A stretch of DNA of 64,000 bases from Rubrivivax sp. (GTDB taxonomy: Bacteria; Pseudomonadota; Gammaproteobacteria; Burkholderiales; Burkholderiaceae_C): contig JAHCKS010000014.1 of NCBI GenBank assembly GCA_026125665.1, positions 16,008 to 80,007 of the forward strand. The letters are read 5' to 3'. Positions within the stretch are counted from its first letter, which is position 1; each line of letters begins with the position of its first letter. The notes under the pieces were generated by a model. It made no database searches and was not told the DNA's origin. It saw only the letters and a program-made list of their open reading frames with translations. The position numbers and the translations under genes are program-made. This document shows positions 33,015 to 46,845 of this stretch, one piece after another.

Positions 33015-34495
33015 CAGGTGGTGAAGGTGCGCTGGATGGCGTCGCGGCACAGCGCCATCAGCCCGCCGCTGAACAGGCCGAACAGCAGCACCGCGGCGCC
33101 GTTGGCGGCGAGCAGCGCCGTGACGCCCTGGCCTTGCTGCACCGGCGAGGTCTGGCCCGGTTCGTCGAACCACATCACCTTGACGATGCGCAGGTAGTAG
33201 TAGGCGCCGACGAGCGAGAACAGCACCGCCGCCACCGCGAGCCAGACGTACAGCGCCTGGTTCGTCGTCACCAGCGCCTGGATGACCGACAGCTTGGCGA
33301 AGAAGCCGATCATCGGCGGAACGCCGGCCAGCGAGAACATGAACACCGTCATCACGCCGGCCACCCACGGCGCGCGGCGCGCCAGCCCGGCGAGGTCGGC
33401 GATCTCCTCGCTCTCGAAGCCCTGGCGCGAGAGGAACATGACGAGGCCGAAGGTGCCCAGCGTCGTCAGCACGTAGGCGACGAGGTAGAACATCGACGAG
33501 CTGTAGGCGTTGGCCGCCGACAGCGTGTTGCCGCTGACGACGCCGGCCGTGAGCCCGAGCACGACGAAGCCCATCTGCGCGATCGTCGAATACGCGAGCA
33601 TGCGCTTGAGGTTCGTCTGCGCGATGGCGGCGACGTTGCCGACGACGAGCGAGCCGACCGCCATGACGATGAACATCTGCTGCCAGTCGATGGCCAGGCC
33701 CAGCATGCCTTCCACGAGCAGCCGGATGGTGATGGCGAAGGCGGCGAACTTCGGCGCGCCGCCGATCAGCAGCGTCACCGCGGTGGGCGCACCCTGGTAG
33801 ACGTCGGGCACCCACATGTGGAACGGCACCGCGCCGAGCTTGAAGCCGAGGCCGGCGACGACGAACACGACGCCGAAGACCAGCACTTCCTTGTTGATGC
33901 TGCCGGCCGCGATCTGCTCGAAGGTCTTCGGGATCTCGAGCGTGCCGGTGGCGCCGTACATCATCGACAGCCCGTACAGCAGGAAGCCGCTGGCCAGCGC
34001 GCCGAGCACGAAGTACTTCATCGCCGCCTCGGTGGCCACGGCGTGGTCGCGGCGCAGCGCCGTCAGCGCGTACAGGCTCAGGCTCATCAGCTCCAGGCCC
34101 AGGTAGACGACCAGGAAGTTGTTGGCCGAGCACATCACCGAGATGCCGAGCAGCATCAGCATCGTCAGCAGGTAGAACTCGCCCTTGGCCATGTCGCGGC
34201 TGGCCAGCGTCGGCCGCGCGTAGGCGACGGTCGCCATCACGGCCAGCGCGGCGAACGCGGCGAGCAGGTGGCCCATCGGGTCGACCACCACCATGCCCTG
34301 CATGCCGTAGGCGGTCAGGCCGCCGTTGTGGCCCTGCACGTGCAGCCAGGCGAAGACGGCGATCGAGAGCTGCGTCAGCCAGAAGGTCGGCCCGCGCTGC
34401 GCGTCCTTGACGAAGAGATCGACCAGCAACACGACGCAGGCCGCCACCAGCAGCCAGATCTCGGGAGTCAGCACGGCCCAGTTCATCGAGGACAT
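33014..34495 (-). CDS. nuoN: NADH-quinone oxidoreductase subunit N
   Basis: A 493-residue antiporter-like membrane subunit of Complex I with about 14 helices. Conserved pieces include ELMSLSLYALTALRR, LYGLSMMYGATGTLEI, VPFHMWVPDVYQGAPTAVTL (the broken-helix region) and NLKRMLAYSTIAQMGFV. It is the last nuo gene, 22 bases after nuoM. Starts at 34495 (GAAGG upstream) or at the Met at 34486. Confidence 0.97.
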   Translation of the reverse strand: MSSMNWAVLTPEIWLLVAACVVLLVDLFVKDAQRGPTFWLTQLSIAVFAWLHVQGHNGGLTAYGMQGMVVVDPMGHLLAAFAALAVMATVAYARPTLASRDMAKGEFYLLTMLMLLGISVMCSANNFLVVYLGLELMSLSLYALTALRRDHAVATEAAMKYFVLGALASGFLLYGLSMMYGATGTLEIPKTFEQIAAGSINKEVLVFGVVFVVAGLGFKLGAVPFHMWVPDVYQGAPTAVTLLIGGAPKFAAFAITIRLLVEGMLGLAIDWQQMFIVMAVGSLVVGNVAAIAQTNLKRMLAYSTIAQMGFVVLGLTAGVVSGNTLSAANAYSSSMFYLVAYVLTTLGTFGLVMFLSRQGFESEEIADLAGLARRAPWVAGVMTVFMFSLAGVPPMIGFFAKLSVIQALVTTNQALYVWLAVAAVLFSLVGAYYYLRIVKVMWFDEPGQTSPVQQGQGVTALLAANGAAVLLFGLFSGGLMALCRDAIQRTFTT

Positions 34496-34517
34496 CGTCT
34501 TGGCGCCTTCTCGCCGG

Positions 34518-35993
34518 TCAGGGCAGCTTGGACAGCGCCACGTGGCGCAGCAGCTCGGCCACCGACGCGTTCATCGCGTCGGTGAAGGGCTTCGGGTGCA
34601 GGCCCATGTAGAGCGTGGCCGCCGCCAGCAGCCCCAGCGCCAGCATCTCGCGCGCGTTGATGTCCGCCAGCGTGCGCACGTCGTCGTTGGCGACGTCGCC
34701 GAAGTACACGCGCTTGACCATCCACAGCGTGTAGGCGGCGCCGAAGACGAGGGTCGTCGCGGCGAGCGCGGCGATCCAGAAGTTCACCTTCACCGTGCCG
34801 AGGATGACCATCCACTCGCCGACGAAGCCGGCGGTGCCGGGCAGGCCGCAGTTGGCCATCGCGAAGAACACCGCCAGCGTGGCGAACTTCGGCATCGTGT
34901 TGACGACACCGCCGTACGCGGCGATGTCGCGGCTGTGCACGCGGTCGTAGAGCACGCCGATGCACAGGAACATGGCGCCGGAGACGAAGCCGTGGCTGAT
35001 CATCTGCACGATGCCGCCGGCCACGCCGAGCTCGTTGAAGATGAAGAAGCCCAGCGTCACGAAGCCCATGTGCGCCACCGAGCTGTAGGCGACGAGCTTC
35101 TTCATGTCCAGCTGCACGAGCGCGACGAGGCCGATGTAGACGACGGCGACGATCGACAGCGTGATGATCACCCAGTCGTAGGCGCGTGCCGCGTCGGGGG
35201 CGATCGGCATCGAGAAGCGCAGGAAGCCGTAGGCACCGAGCTTCAGCATGATGGCGGCCAGCACCACCGAGCCGCCGGTGGGTGCCTCGACGTGCGCGTC
35301 GGGCAGCCAGGTGTGCACCGGCCACATCGGCACCTTCACGCTGAAGGCGGCGAAGAAGGCGAAGAAGAGCAGGGCCTGCGTCGGCAGGGCCAGCGGCAGC
35401 TTGTGCCAGGCGAGGATGTCGAAGCTGCCGCCGCTCTTGAAGTAGAGGAAGACGAGCGCCACCAGCATCAGCAGCGAGCCGAGCAGCGTGTAGAGGAAGA
35501 ACTTGAACGCCGCGTAAACGCGCCGCGGCCCGCCCCACACGCCGATGATGATGTACATCGGGATCAGCGTCGCCTCGAAGAAGACGTAGAAGAGCAGGCC
35601 GTCGAGCGCCGCGAAGACACCGATCATCAGCCCGGAGAGGATGAGGAAGGCGCCGTGGTACTGCGCCACGCGCTCGGTGATGACCTCCCAGCCGGCGATG
35701 ACGACGATGACGGTGATGAACGCGGTGAGCGGGATGAACCACATCGACAGCCCGTCGATGCCGAGGTGGTAGTGCACGTTGAAGCGCTCGATCCACGGCA
35801 TCTTCTCGACGAACTGCATCGCCGCGGTGCCGTTGTCGAAGCCGGCGACGAGAGGCAGCGTCACCGCGAGCGACGCGACGGCCCCCACCAGCGACAGCGC
35901 ACGCACCGTGCCGGCGCGCTCGTCGCGGCCGAGAGCGAGCAGCACCGTGCCGAAGGCGATCGGCAGCCAGATCGCGATGCTGAGCAATCCCAT
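34518..35993 (-). CDS. nuoM: NADH-quinone oxidoreductase subunit M
   Basis: A 491-residue proton-pumping, antiporter-like subunit of Complex I. The channel Lys helix is in FSVKVPMWPVHTWLPDAHVE, with KLVAYSSVAHMGFVTLGFF and the start region ITERVAQYHGAFLILSGLM characteristic of NuoM. ATG 35993 is followed by hydrophobic sequence without other good starts. Between nuoL and nuoN, as in all complete nuo operons. Confidence 0.97.
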   Translation of the reverse strand: MGLLSIAIWLPIAFGTVLLALGRDERAGTVRALSLVGAVASLAVTLPLVAGFDNGTAAMQFVEKMPWIERFNVHYHLGIDGLSMWFIPLTAFITVIVVIAGWEVITERVAQYHGAFLILSGLMIGVFAALDGLLFYVFFEATLIPMYIIIGVWGGPRRVYAAFKFFLYTLLGSLLMLVALVFLYFKSGGSFDILAWHKLPLALPTQALLFFAFFAAFSVKVPMWPVHTWLPDAHVEAPTGGSVVLAAIMLKLGAYGFLRFSMPIAPDAARAYDWVIITLSIVAVVYIGLVALVQLDMKKLVAYSSVAHMGFVTLGFFIFNELGVAGGIVQMISHGFVSGAMFLCIGVLYDRVHSRDIAAYGGVVNTMPKFATLAVFFAMANCGLPGTAGFVGEWMVILGTVKVNFWIAALAATTLVFGAAYTLWMVKRVYFGDVANDDVRTLADINAREMLALGLLAAATLYMGLHPKPFTDAMNASVAELLRHVALSKLP

Positions 35994-36052
35994 TCCTCTT
36001 CGCTCTCTTCTCGTTGTTCTCTCGTCGCCGTGTCGTCGCTGCCCGGGGCCGG

Positions 36053-38119
<2,067 letters not shown>

Positions 38120-38127
38120 CTGGACCC

Positions 38128-38445
38128 TCACCCCCTCAGGACGTCGAGCTCTTCGACGTTGATCGACGCCCGGTTGCGGAACAGCACGACGAGGATCGCC
38201 AGCCCGATCGCCGACTCCGCCGCCGCCACCGTGAGGATGAAGAAGACGAACACCTGGCCGGCCATGTCGCCGAGGTAGTGCGAGAAGGCGATGAAGTTCA
38301 GGTTCACCGCCAGCAGCATCAGCTCGATGGCCATCAGCAGCACGATCAGGTTGCGCCGGTTCAGGAAGATGCCGACGACCGACAGCGCGAACAGGATGCC
38401 GCCGAGCGAGAGGTAGTGGCCGAGCGTCACGGGCCCGAGGGTCAT
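38128..38445 (-). CDS. nuoK: NADH-quinone oxidoreductase subunit K
   Basis: A 105-residue, three-helix Complex I subunit. The conserved membrane Glu pair is in [17 protein letters not shown] and [17 protein letters not shown]. The start overlaps the nuoJ stop (ATGA, 38442-38445). Full length for the family. Confidence 0.97.
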   Translation of the reverse strand: MTLGPVTLGHYLSLGGILFALSVVGIFLNRRNLIVLLMAIELMLLAVNLNFIAFSHYLGDMAGQVFVFFILTVAAAESAIGLAILVVLFRNRASINVEELDVLRG

Positions 38446-39092
38446 GCCGCGCCTCCTTCCTTCGCGGCGCCCGGCGCAGCCTGGGCCGACGGTGCCTCGA
38501 TCGTCGGCGGCAGCTTGACGAGGCGCACCCGGTCGGCCTTCTTCGCGCGCACCTGCACCGAGGGGTCGAGGTGGCGGCTGTCCTTGCGCGCCCGCAGCGT
38601 CAGCGCGATGGCGGCGATGATGGCCACCAGCAGCAGCACCGCGGCGATCTGCAGCGGGTAGAGGTAGTCGGTGTAGATCTCGATGCCGAGCAGCTTCGTG
38701 TTGCCCAGCTCCACGTCCTTGGCGCTCGGCACCGGCGCGGCCTGCACGCGGAAGCCGCGCATCAGCACGAGCGCCATCTCCAGCGCGATGAGCGCGCCGA
38801 CGAACCCGGCGATCGGCAGGTGCCGCCAGAAGCCCTCGCGCAGCCCGTCGGTGTTGAGGTCGAGCATCATCACGACGAAGAGGAACAGCACCATCACCGC
38901 GCCGACGTAGACGAGGACGAGCGCGATGGCCAGGAACTCGGCCTTCAGCAACATCCACAGGCAGGCGGCACTGAAGAAGGAGAGCACCAGGAACAGCGCC
39001 GCGTGCACCATGCTGCGGGCCGTGATGACACGGAACGCGGCCAGCAGCAGCACGGCGCTGAAGACGTAGAACAGGGCGGCGGTGGTGTCCAT
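38442..39092 (-). CDS. nuoJ: NADH-quinone oxidoreductase subunit J
   Basis: A 216-residue Complex I subunit with five helices; [19 protein letters not shown] is the conserved helix with the pi-bulge that links electron transfer to pumping. The C-terminal 45 residues are a charged/Ala-rich cytoplasmic extension beyond the core. Starts at ATG 39092, 34 bases after nuoI. Confidence 0.96.
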   Translation of the reverse strand: MDTTAALFYVFSAVLLLAAFRVITARSMVHAALFLVLSFFSAACLWMLLKAEFLAIALVLVYVGAVMVLFLFVVMMLDLNTDGLREGFWRHLPIAGFVGALIALEMALVLMRGFRVQAAPVPSAKDVELGNTKLLGIEIYTDYLYPLQIAAVLLLVAIIAAIALTLRARKDSRHLDPSVQVRAKKADRVRLVKLPPTIEAPSAQAAPGAAKEGGAA

Positions 39093-39126
39093 CGGGGAAG
39101 GTCGGGGCCGAGGCGCGGGCCGGTCG

Positions 39127-39624
39127 TCAGCGGTACTTCGCGTCGGCCTTGCGCCGCTCGGCGATCTCGGCCTCGTAGCGGTCTCCCACGGCGAGCAGCA
39201 TGTCCTTGGTGAAGTACAGGTCGCCGCGCTTCTCGCCGTGGTACTCGAAGTGATGCGTCTCGACGATGCTGTCCACCGGGCAGCTCTCCTCGCAGAAGCC
39301 GCAGAAGATGCACTTCGCCAGGTCGATGTCGTAGCGCGTCGTGCGCCGCGTGCCGTCGGCACGCAGGTCGCTCTCGATCGTGATGGCCATCGCCGGGCAC
39401 ACCGCCTCGCACAGCTTGCAGGCGATGCATCGCTCCTCGCCGTTCTCGTAACGGCGCAGCGCGTGCAGGCCGCGGAAGCGCGGCGACAGCGGCGTCTTCT
39501 CCTCCGGGAACTGGATCGTGATGTTCTTCGCGAGGAAGTGGCGGCCGGTCAGCGCCATGCCCTTCCACAGCTCCAGCAGCATGAAGCTCGACAGCACGTC
39601 CTTGAGGGCACTCATCGTGGCCAT
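39127..39624 (-). CDS. nuoI: NADH-quinone oxidoreductase subunit I
   Basis: A 165-residue ferredoxin-like subunit carrying two [4Fe-4S] clusters (N6a, N6b): [12 protein letters not shown] (about 66-77) and [12 protein letters not shown] (about 105-116). The amphipathic N-terminus ([14 protein letters not shown]) lies on the membrane arm. The Met at 39624 or that at 39615 may be the true start. Confidence 0.97.
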   Translation of the reverse strand: MATMSALKDVLSSFMLLELWKGMALTGRHFLAKNITIQFPEEKTPLSPRFRGLHALRRYENGEERCIACKLCEAVCPAMAITIESDLRADGTRRTTRYDIDLAKCIFCGFCEESCPVDSIVETHHFEYHGEKRGDLYFTKDMLLAVGDRYEAEIAERRKADAKYR

Positions 39625-39643
39625 GGCGTGTGGCTTTCCCTGA

Positions 39644-40705
39644 TCACTTCCAGATGTTCCACGGCGACTGGATCCACAGCCCCACGACGACCAGCCACAC
39701 CAGCGTCACCGGGATGAAGATCTTCCATCCCAGGCGCATGATCTGGTCGTAGCGGAAACGCGGGAAGGTGGCGCGCACCCACAGGAACATCGTGACGACG
39801 ACGAAGACCTTGATGGCGAGCCAGATCCAGCCGGGGATGAAGTCGAGGAAGGCGACCGGAGGCAACCAGCCGCCGAGGAACATCAGCACGCACAACGTGC
39901 TGACGAGGATCATGTTCGCGTACTCGGCGAGGAAGAACATCGCGAAGGCCATGCCCGAGTACTCGATCATGTGCCCGGCGACGATCTCGCTTTCGCCCTC
40001 GACCACGTCGAACGGGTGGCGGTTCGTCTCGGCGAGGCCGGCGATGAAGTAGACGAGGAAGATCGGCAGCAGCGGCAGCCAGTTCCACGACAGGAACGAC
40101 ACGCCCATGTCGGCGAACAGCCCCTTGCCCTGGTTGGCGACGATGGCCGACATGTTCATGCTGCCCGACACCATCAGCACGACGACGAGCGCGAAGCCCA
40201 TCGCGATCTCGTAGCTCACCATCTGGGCGCTGGCGCGCAGCGCGCCGAGGAAGGCGTACTTCGAGTTGCTCGCCCAGCCGGCGATGATGACGCCGTACAC
40301 CTCGAGCGACGTGATGGCCATCAGGAACAACAGGCCGGCGTTGACGTTGGCCAGCGCCACCTCGGGCCCGAACGGAATGACCGCCCAGGCCGCCAGGGCC
40401 GGCATGATGGTCATCACCGGGCCGAGGAAGAACAGGCCCTTCTGCGCCGCCGTGGGCCGGATGATCTCCTTGAAGATCAGCTTCACCGCGTCGGCGATCG
40501 GCTGCAGCAGCCCGAACGGCCCGACACGGTTGGGGCCGAGGCGGATCTGCGTGAAGCCGATGCCCTTGCGCTCCCACAGCGTGAGGTAGGCGACGCAGAT
40601 CATCAGCGGCAGCACGACGGCGACGATCTTCACGAGGCTCCACACGACGAGCCACAGCGTCGGCCCGAGATAGCTGTTGCCGAGTTGGTGCAGCGGATCG
40701 AACAT
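39644..40705 (-). CDS. nuoH: NADH-quinone oxidoreductase subunit H
   Basis: A 353-residue membrane subunit that forms the quinone chamber with NuoB/NuoD. The conserved [25 protein letters not shown] loop region (quoted here in part: [16 protein letters not shown]) and [20 protein letters not shown], whose Glu residues start the proton axis, are present. Eight helices. Follows nuoG by 16 bases. Confidence 0.97.
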   Translation of the reverse strand: MFDPLHQLGNSYLGPTLWLVVWSLVKIVAVVLPLMICVAYLTLWERKGIGFTQIRLGPNRVGPFGLLQPIADAVKLIFKEIIRPTAAQKGLFFLGPVMTIMPALAAWAVIPFGPEVALANVNAGLLFLMAITSLEVYGVIIAGWASNSKYAFLGALRASAQMVSYEIAMGFALVVVLMVSGSMNMSAIVANQGKGLFADMGVSFLSWNWLPLLPIFLVYFIAGLAETNRHPFDVVEGESEIVAGHMIEYSGMAFAMFFLAEYANMILVSTLCVLMFLGGWLPPVAFLDFIPGWIWLAIKVFVVVTMFLWVRATFPRFRYDQIMRLGWKIFIPVTLVWLVVVGLWIQSPWNIWK

Positions 40706-40721
40706 GGTCGTCTCGCCCGGC

Positions 40722-43097
40722 CTACAGCGCGTCCGCGGCCTCGATGCGCACGGGGCCGAACATCGGCCCCATCGCGGCCATCGCCGGGTGGCCCGCGGGC
40801 ATGCGCACCACGCCGTCGGCGAGCGTGCGGTCCTCGCGCGCCTCCATCAGCGCCGTCGTCGCGCCGGCGCTGACGAGCACCTTGTCCTTCAGCCGCAGCG
40901 CGCCCCACAGCGCAGAGCACACGCCGACCACCGGCGGCGCCGCGTCGGCCGTGCGCTGCAGCGCCGGCGCGCGGCGGACGATGGCATCGGTGGCATAGAT
41001 CGGCACGTCGGCGATGCGCTCGCAGTCCATCACCGAGGCCGCCGCCGGCACCGGTGGCAGCACGAGCGCGGCAGCGCAGTGGTTGTCCAGCCGCGACGCG
41101 AGCGAGGCCGTGTCGCCCAGCGCCTCGGCGCGCACGTCCTCCACCGTCTCGTGGTTGAAGCCCTCGAGCCCGAGCAGGTTGGCCAGCACGCGCAGCACCT
41201 TCCACCCGGGGCGCGTCTCGCCCAGCGGCTTGACGACGCCGTGGAACGACTGCACGCGCCCCTCGGCATTGACATAGCACCCACCGGTCTCGGTGAAGGG
41301 CGCGATGGGCAGCATCACGTCGGCGACGTCGGCGTTGCCATCGTCGAACGGCGACAGCGAGACGACCAGGCCGCCGGCCTGCAGAGCCTTGCGCGCCGCG
41401 GCCGCGTCGGCGGCATCGAGCTCGCCTTCGACGTTGAACAGCAGCAGGGCCTTCATCGGCTGGGTCAGCATCTGCCCGGCGTGCAGGCCGCCCGGCCCGG
41501 GCAGAGCGTGCACGAGCTGTGCCCCCACCGAGTTGCCGCTTTCGCCCAGGTAGCCGCAGGTCGCGCCGGTGCGCTCGGCGATCCACCGCGCCAGCGCAAG
41601 CAGCAGGGAGGCCTGCGGATGCTGCGCGGCGGTGTTGCCCAGCAGGACCGCCTTGCGCCGGCCACCCTGAAGCAGCTGCGCCACGCCTTTGGCCTCGTCA
41701 CCCGGCTCGACGGGCACCGGCGCGGGCACGCCCTGCGCCGTGGCGATGGCCGCGGCCACCTCGGCCAGGCGCCGCGCCCACGACGACGGCGCGGCCAGCA
41801 GGCGTGCCGCCATCGCGCCAGCGGGCATCGCCCAGTCGTCGGCCACCGCGTGCAACGTGGCCAGCTTCGCGCCATGCCGCGCCGCCTGGCGCAGCCGCTG
41901 CGCCAGCAGGGGCTGGTCCTTGCGCAGGAAGCTGCCGACGACAAAGGCGCGGTCGAGCGACGACAGCGACGCGATCGACGTGCCCAGCCAGCGCGCGTGT
42001 CCGGCGGGCGCGACGTTCGTGAAGTCGGCATGGCGCAGCCGATGGTCGATGCTCTCGCTGCCGAAGCCGCGCACGAGCCGCGCCAGCAGGTGCATCTCCT
42101 CGACCGTGGAGGTGGGGTGCACGAGCGCGCCGATGGCGCCGGTACCGAACTCCGCCTTCACGCGCTTCAGGCCGTCGGCCACGTGCTCGAGCGCGGTCTT
42201 CCAGTCCACCGTGCGCCACACCGGGCCGTTCGGGCCGGCTTGCTTGATGCGCGGCGCGGCGAGGCGCCGCTCGCCGTTCAGCGCCTCGTACGAGAAGCGG
42301 TCGCGGTCGGCGATCCAGCACTCGTTGACCTCCTCGTTCTCCAGCGGCACGACACGCAGCACCTGGCCGCCCTTGACCTGCGCGACGAGGTTGGCGCCGA
42401 CGCTGTCGTGCGGGCTCACCGTCTTGCGGCGGCTCAGCTCCCAGGTGCGCGCGCTGTAGCGGAAGGGCTTGCTCGTCAGCGCGCCGACCGGGCAGATGTC
42501 GATCATGTTGCCCGACAGCTCGCTGTCCACCGTGCCGCCGTTGACGGTGGTGATCTCGCTCAGCTCGCCGCGGTGGATCATGCCGAGCTCCATGACCCCG
42601 GCCACCTCCTGGCCGAAGCGCACGCAGCGCGTGCAGTGGATGCAGCGGCTCATCTCCTCCATCGAGATCAGCGGCCCGACGTCCTTGGCCAGGACGACGC
42701 GCTTCTCCTCCGCGTAGCGCGAGCTGCTGCCGCCGTAGCCGACGGCCAGGTCCTGCAGCTGGCACTCGCCGCCCTGGTCGCAGATCGGGCAGTCCAGCGG
42801 ATGGTTGATCAGCAGGAACTCCATCACCGACTGCTGCGCCTTCACCGCCTTGTCGCTCTTGGTGCGAACGACCATGCCGTTGGTGACCGGGGTGGCGCAG
42901 GCCGGCATGGGCTTGGGCATCTTCTCGACGTCCACCAGGCACATGCGGCAGTTGGCCGCGATGCTGAGCTTCTTGTGGTAGCAGAAGTGCGGGATGTAGG
43001 TGCCCGCCGCGTCGGCGGCGTGCATGATCATGCTGCCCGCGGGCACGGCCACCTTCCGGCCGTCGAGATCGATCTCGACCTGGGGTGCGGTGGTCAT
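40722..43097 (-). CDS. nuoG: NADH-quinone oxidoreductase subunit G
   Basis: The largest peripheral subunit, 791 residues, of the molybdopterin oxidoreductase fold. FeS ligands: 2Fe-2S N1b in [16 protein letters not shown] and CATP; N5 His-Cys3 in [19 protein letters not shown]4 in [16 protein letters not shown] and CPVGAL. The C-terminal half (about 220-790) is the non-catalytic molybdopterin-like domain. The start overlaps the nuoF stop (ATGA, 43094-43097). Confidence 0.96.
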   Translation of the reverse strand: MTTAPQVEIDLDGRKVAVPAGSMIMHAADAAGTYIPHFCYHKKLSIAANCRMCLVDVEKMPKPMPACATPVTNGMVVRTKSDKAVKAQQSVMEFLLINHPLDCPICDQGGECQLQDLAVGYGGSSSRYAEEKRVVLAKDVGPLISMEEMSRCIHCTRCVRFGQEVAGVMELGMIHRGELSEITTVNGGTVDSELSGNMIDICPVGALTSKPFRYSARTWELSRRKTVSPHDSVGANLVAQVKGGQVLRVVPLENEEVNECWIADRDRFSYEALNGERRLAAPRIKQAGPNGPVWRTVDWKTALEHVADGLKRVKAEFGTGAIGALVHPTSTVEEMHLLARLVRGFGSESIDHRLRHADFTNVAPAGHARWLGTSIASLSSLDRAFVVGSFLRKDQPLLAQRLRQAARHGAKLATLHAVADDWAMPAGAMAARLLAAPSSWARRLAEVAAAIATAQGVPAPVPVEPGDEAKGVAQLLQGGRRKAVLLGNTAAQHPQASLLLALARWIAERTGATCGYLGESGNSVGAQLVHALPGPGGLHAGQMLTQPMKALLLFNVEGELDAADAAAARKALQAGGLVVSLSPFDDGNADVADVMLPIAPFTETGGCYVNAEGRVQSFHGVVKPLGETRPGWKVLRVLANLLGLEGFNHETVEDVRAEALGDTASLASRLDNHCAAALVLPPVPAAASVMDCERIADVPIYATDAIVRRAPALQRTADAAPPVVGVCSALWGALRLKDKVLVSAGATTALMEAREDRTLADGVVRMPAGHPAMAAMGPMFGPVRIEAADAL

Positions 43098-44488
43098 GCG
43101 GGGGTCGCCTCGGCGGCGCGCGCGGCATCGGCGGCAGGGGCCCCGACGGCGCAGCGCTTGTGCTCGATGTGATGCACGAACTCGTCGCGGAAGTGCTTCA
43201 GCATGCCTTCCACGGGCATCGCCGCCGCGTCGCCGAGCGCGCAGATCGTGCGGCCCTTGATGTTGAAGGCCACCGACTCGAGCAGGTCGAGGTCCTCCTT
43301 GCGGCCCTTGCCGTGCTCGATGCGGTCGATGAGCCTCCACAGCCAGCCCGTGCCTTCGCGGCACGGCGTGCACTGGCCGCAGCTCTCGTGCATGTAGAAG
43401 TAGTTCAGGCGCAGCAGGCTCCTGACCATGCAGCGCGTGTCGTTCATGACGATGACGGCACCCGAGCCCAGCATCGAGCCGGCCTTGGCGATGGCGTCGT
43501 AGTCCATCGTCAGGTCCATCATCACCCTGGCCGGCAGCACGGGTGCCGAGCTGCCGCCGGGGATCACGGCCTTCAGCGCCCCGCCCTTCACGCCGCCGGC
43601 CAGCTCGAGCAGCTTCGCGAACGGCGTGCCCAGCGGCACCTCGAAGTTGCCCGGCGCGTTGACGTCGCCGACGACGCTGAAGATCTTCGTGCCGCCGTTG
43701 TTCGGCTTGCCGCACTCCAGGTACGCCTGGCCGCCGTGGTTGATGATCCACGGCACCGCGGCGAAGGTCTCGGTGTTGTTGATCGTCGTCGGCTTGCCGT
43801 AGAGGCCGAAGCTCGCCGGGAACGGCGGCTTGAAGCGCGGCTGGCCCTTCTTGCCCTCCAGGCTCTCGAGCAGGCCCGTCTCCTCGCCGCAGATGTAGGC
43901 GCCGAAACCGTGGTGCGCGTGCAGCTGGAAGCTGAAGCTGCTGCCGAGGATGCCGTCGCCCAGGTAGCCGGCTTCGCGCGCCTCGCGCAGCGCCTCCTCG
44001 AAGCGCTGGTAGATCTCGAAGATCTCGCCGTGGATGTAGTTGTAGCCGAGCTTCACGCCCATCGCGTAGGCGGCGATGGCCATGCCTTCGATGACCATGT
44101 GCGGATTGAACGCGAGCAGGTCGCGGTCCTTGCAGGTGCCCGGTTCGCCCTCGTCGCTGTTGCAGACGAGGTACTTGGCGCCCGGGAACTGCCGCGGCAT
44201 GAAGCTCCACTTGAGCCCGGTCGGGAAGCCGGCGCCGCCGCGGCCGCGCAGCGCGCTGAGCTTGAGCTCCGAGACGACCTGGTCGGGCGTCATCGCCTCG
44301 CCGCCGCCCTTGCCGAGGACCTTCTTCAGTGCCGCGTAGCCGCCACGCTTCTCGTAGTCGGCCAGGCGCCAGTTCGTGCCGTCCAGCCCGGCGTAGATCT
44401 GCGCGTTGACGTGGCGGCCGTGGAAGCAGGTCTCCTGCCCGGTGGCCTTGAACCTCGCGAGCAGGTGGTCGAGGTCGGGAAGCATCAT
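43094..44488 (-). CDS. nuoF: NADH-quinone oxidoreductase subunit F
   Basis: A 464-residue subunit that binds NADH and FMN. The glycine-rich loop [16 protein letters not shown] (about 81-96), [16 protein letters not shown] and [17 protein letters not shown] are the flavin/nucleotide sites; [15 protein letters not shown] plus a later Cys bind [4Fe-4S] N3. The start overlaps the nuoE stop (TGATGATG; two tandem Met codons at 44488 and 44485). Confidence 0.97.
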   Translation of the reverse strand: MMLPDLDHLLARFKATGQETCFHGRHVNAQIYAGLDGTNWRLADYEKRGGYAALKKVLGKGGGEAMTPDQVVSELKLSALRGRGGAGFPTGLKWSFMPRQFPGAKYLVCNSDEGEPGTCKDRDLLAFNPHMVIEGMAIAAYAMGVKLGYNYIHGEIFEIYQRFEEALREAREAGYLGDGILGSSFSFQLHAHHGFGAYICGEETGLLESLEGKKGQPRFKPPFPASFGLYGKPTTINNTETFAAVPWIINHGGQAYLECGKPNNGGTKIFSVVGDVNAPGNFEVPLGTPFAKLLELAGGVKGGALKAVIPGGSSAPVLPARVMMDLTMDYDAIAKAGSMLGSGAVIVMNDTRCMVRSLLRLNYFYMHESCGQCTPCREGTGWLWRLIDRIEHGKGRKEDLDLLESVAFNIKGRTICALGDAAAMPVEGMLKHFRDEFVHHIEHKRCAVGAPAADAARAAEATPA

Positions 44489-44994
44489 CACTTCGTCGCC
44501 TCGCGCAGTGTCCGCACCAGATCGTCGAGCCGTTCGTTGTTCATGAAGCTCAGCATGTGCCGGTCGTTCACCAGCATCACCGGCGCGTCGGCACAGGCAC
44601 CCAGGCACTCGCTCGGCTGCACGGTGAAGGTGCCGTCCGCGGTGGTGCCATAGGGCTCGACACCGAGCTTCGAGCACAGGTGGTCGAGCGCCTGGTCGCC
44701 GGCGCGCAATGCGCAAGGCAGGTTGGTGCAGACGTTGAGCTTGAAGCGCCCCACCGGCTGCTGGTTGTACATGTTGTAGAAGGTGGTGACCTCGTGCACG
44801 GCGATCGCCGGCATGCCGAGGTACTCGCCGACCGCCTCCTCGGCCTCGGGGCTGACCCAGCCCAGCATGTCCTGCACGATGGCGAGGCACGCCATCACCG
44901 CCGAGGCCTTGTGCTCCGGAGGGTACTTCGCCACTTCGCGGTCGAAGCGGCCGCGCATCAGCGGGGTGAGCTGGAAGGCCGTGGGTGCGTTCAT
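44488..44994 (-). CDS. nuoE: NADH-quinone oxidoreductase subunit E
   Basis: A 168-residue thioredoxin-like subunit with the [2Fe-2S] cluster N1a: CTNLPCAL (first two Cys) and CLGACADAP (second two Cys). The N-terminal helical part ([20 protein letters not shown]) packs on NuoF. The start overlaps the nuoD stop (ATGA). Confidence 0.97.
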   Translation of the reverse strand: MNAPTAFQLTPLMRGRFDREVAKYPPEHKASAVMACLAIVQDMLGWVSPEAEEAVGEYLGMPAIAVHEVTTFYNMYNQQPVGRFKLNVCTNLPCALRAGDQALDHLCSKLGVEPYGTTADGTFTVQPSECLGACADAPVMLVNDRHMLSFMNNERLDDLVRTLREATK

Positions 44995-46244
44995 CGGTCG
45001 ATCTCGCCGAACACGATGTCCATCGTGCCGATGATGGCCACGGCATCGGCGATCATGTGGCCGCGCGACATCTCGTCCAGCGCCGCCAGGTGCGGGAAGC
45101 CGGGCGGGCGGATCTTCATGCGGTAGGGCTTGTTCGCGCCGTCGCTGATCAGGTAGATGCCGAACTCGCCCTTCGGGTGCTCCACGGCCGCGTAGGCCTC
45201 GCCCTCGGGCACGTGCATGCCCTCGGTGAAGAGCTTGAAGTGGTGGATCAGCTCCTCCATGTTCGCCTTCATCTCCACGCGCGGCGGCGGGGCCACCTTG
45301 TGGTTGTCGACGATGACGGGGCCGGGGTGGGCGCGCAGCCAGTCGACACACTGCCGGATGATGCGGTTGGCCTGCCGCATCTCCTCGATGCGCACGAGGT
45401 AGCGGTCGTAGGTGTCGCCGTTGACGCCCACCGGCACGTCGAAGTCCATGCTCGCGTACACGTCGTAGGGCTGGTGCTTGCGCAGGTCCCAGGCGATGCC
45501 GCTGCCGCGCAGCATCGGGCCGGTGAAGCCGAGGTTCAGCGCCCGCTCGGGCGTCACGACGCCGATGCCCACCGTGCGCTGCTTCCAGATGCGGTTGTCG
45601 GTGAGCAGCGTCTCGTATTCGTCGACGTACCTCGGGAAGCGCCGGCAGAAGTCGTCGATGAAGTCCAGCAGCGTGCCCTGGCGGTTCTCGTTCAGCGCCT
45701 TGATCGCGCGCTCGTTGCGGATGCGGCTCGCCTGGTACTGCGGCATGCGGTCGGGCAGGTCGCGGTACACGCCACCGGGGCGGAAGTAGGCGGCGTGCAT
45801 GCGCGCGCCGCTCACCGCCTCGTACATGTCGAAGATGTCCTCGCGCTCGCGGAAGCAGTAGATGAAGATGTTCATCGCCCCGCAGTCGAGGCCGTGGGCG
45901 CCGAGCCACAGCAGGTGGTTCAAGAGGCGCGTGAGCTCCGCGAACATCACGCGGATGTACTGCGCGCGCTCGGGCACCTCGATGCCGAGCAGCTTCTCGA
46001 TGGCCAGGCAGTAGGCGTGCTCGTTGCACATCATCGAGACGTAGTCCAGCCGGTCCATGTAGGGCAGGCTCTGGATGTACGTTCGCGTCTCGGCAAGCTT
46101 CTCGGTGGCGCGGTGCAGCAGGCCGATGTGCGGGTCGGCCCGCTGGATGACCTCGCCGTCGAGCTCGAGCACGAGCCGAAGCACGCCGTGCGCCGCCGGG
46201 TGCTGCGGCCCGAAGTTCAGCGTGTAGTTCTTGATCTCGGCCAT
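44991..46244 (-). CDS. nuoD: NADH-quinone oxidoreductase subunit D
   Basis: A 417-residue 49-kDa-type subunit that lines the quinone site. The N-terminal [21 protein letters not shown] loop ([14 protein letters not shown]) carries the quinone-binding His, and [34 protein letters not shown] and the C-terminal DIVFGEIDR are typical. Separate from nuoC, as in beta-proteobacteria (unlike the fused nuoCD of enterobacteria). Confidence 0.97.
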   Translation of the reverse strand: MAEIKNYTLNFGPQHPAAHGVLRLVLELDGEVIQRADPHIGLLHRATEKLAETRTYIQSLPYMDRLDYVSMMCNEHAYCLAIEKLLGIEVPERAQYIRVMFAELTRLLNHLLWLGAHGLDCGAMNIFIYCFREREDIFDMYEAVSGARMHAAYFRPGGVYRDLPDRMPQYQASRIRNERAIKALNENRQGTLLDFIDDFCRRFPRYVDEYETLLTDNRIWKQRTVGIGVVTPERALNLGFTGPMLRGSGIAWDLRKHQPYDVYASMDFDVPVGVNGDTYDRYLVRIEEMRQANRIIRQCVDWLRAHPGPVIVDNHKVAPPPRVEMKANMEELIHHFKLFTEGMHVPEGEAYAAVEHPKGEFGIYLISDGANKPYRMKIRPPGFPHLAALDEMSRGHMIADAVAIIGTMDIVFGEIDR

Positions 46245-46245
46245 C

Positions 46246-46845
46246 TCAGTGCAGGCCGCCGTAGTGGTCCTCGCGCACGACGCGCGGCACGATCTCGCGC
46301 GGCTCGATCGTCACCGGCTGGTAGATCACGCGCTTCCTCTGCTCGTCGTAGCGCATCTCGACGTGCCCGCTGACGGGGAAGTCCTTGCGCATCGGGTGGC
46401 CGATGAAGCCGTAGTCGGTGAGGATGCGGCGCAGGTCGACGTGCCCCTCGAAGACGATGCCGTACAGGTCGAAGGCCTCGCGCTCGAACCAGTTGGCCGC
46501 GCTCCACACCTCGGTCAGCGAGGCCACCTGCGGCAGCTCGTCGTCGGGCGCGAACACCTTCAGGCGCACGCGCCAGTTGTGCGTGACGGAGAGCAGGTGC
46601 GAGACGACGCAGTACCGTTGCCCTTCCCACGGCTCGTTGCGGTAGTCGGAGTAGTCGACGCCACACAGGTCGACCAGCTGCTCGAACCGCAGGCCGCCGT
46701 CTTCGTGCAGCAGCTTCGCCGTCTCGAGGTAGCGCGCGGCGGCGACGGTGACGGTGATCTCGCCGCGCGCCCGCACGAGAGAGAGGATGCGGTCGCCGAG
46801 CGCGCCCTGGAGCGCCGCCTGGAGGGAGTCGAGCTTCTGCGTCAT
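46246..46845 (-). CDS. nuoC: NADH-quinone oxidoreductase subunit C
   Basis: A 199-residue 30-kDa-type Complex I subunit. The signature is [20 protein letters not shown] and [22 protein letters not shown]; the C-terminus [11 protein letters not shown] is typical of beta-proteobacterial NuoC. The start overlaps the nuoB stop (ATGA). Confidence 0.97.
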   Translation of the reverse strand: MTQKLDSLQAALQGALGDRILSLVRARGEITVTVAAARYLETAKLLHEDGGLRFEQLVDLCGVDYSDYRNEPWEGQRYCVVSHLLSVTHNWRVRLKVFAPDDELPQVASLTEVWSAANWFEREAFDLYGIVFEGHVDLRRILTDYGFIGHPMRKDFPVSGHVEMRYDEQRKRVIYQPVTIEPREIVPRVVREDHYGGLH

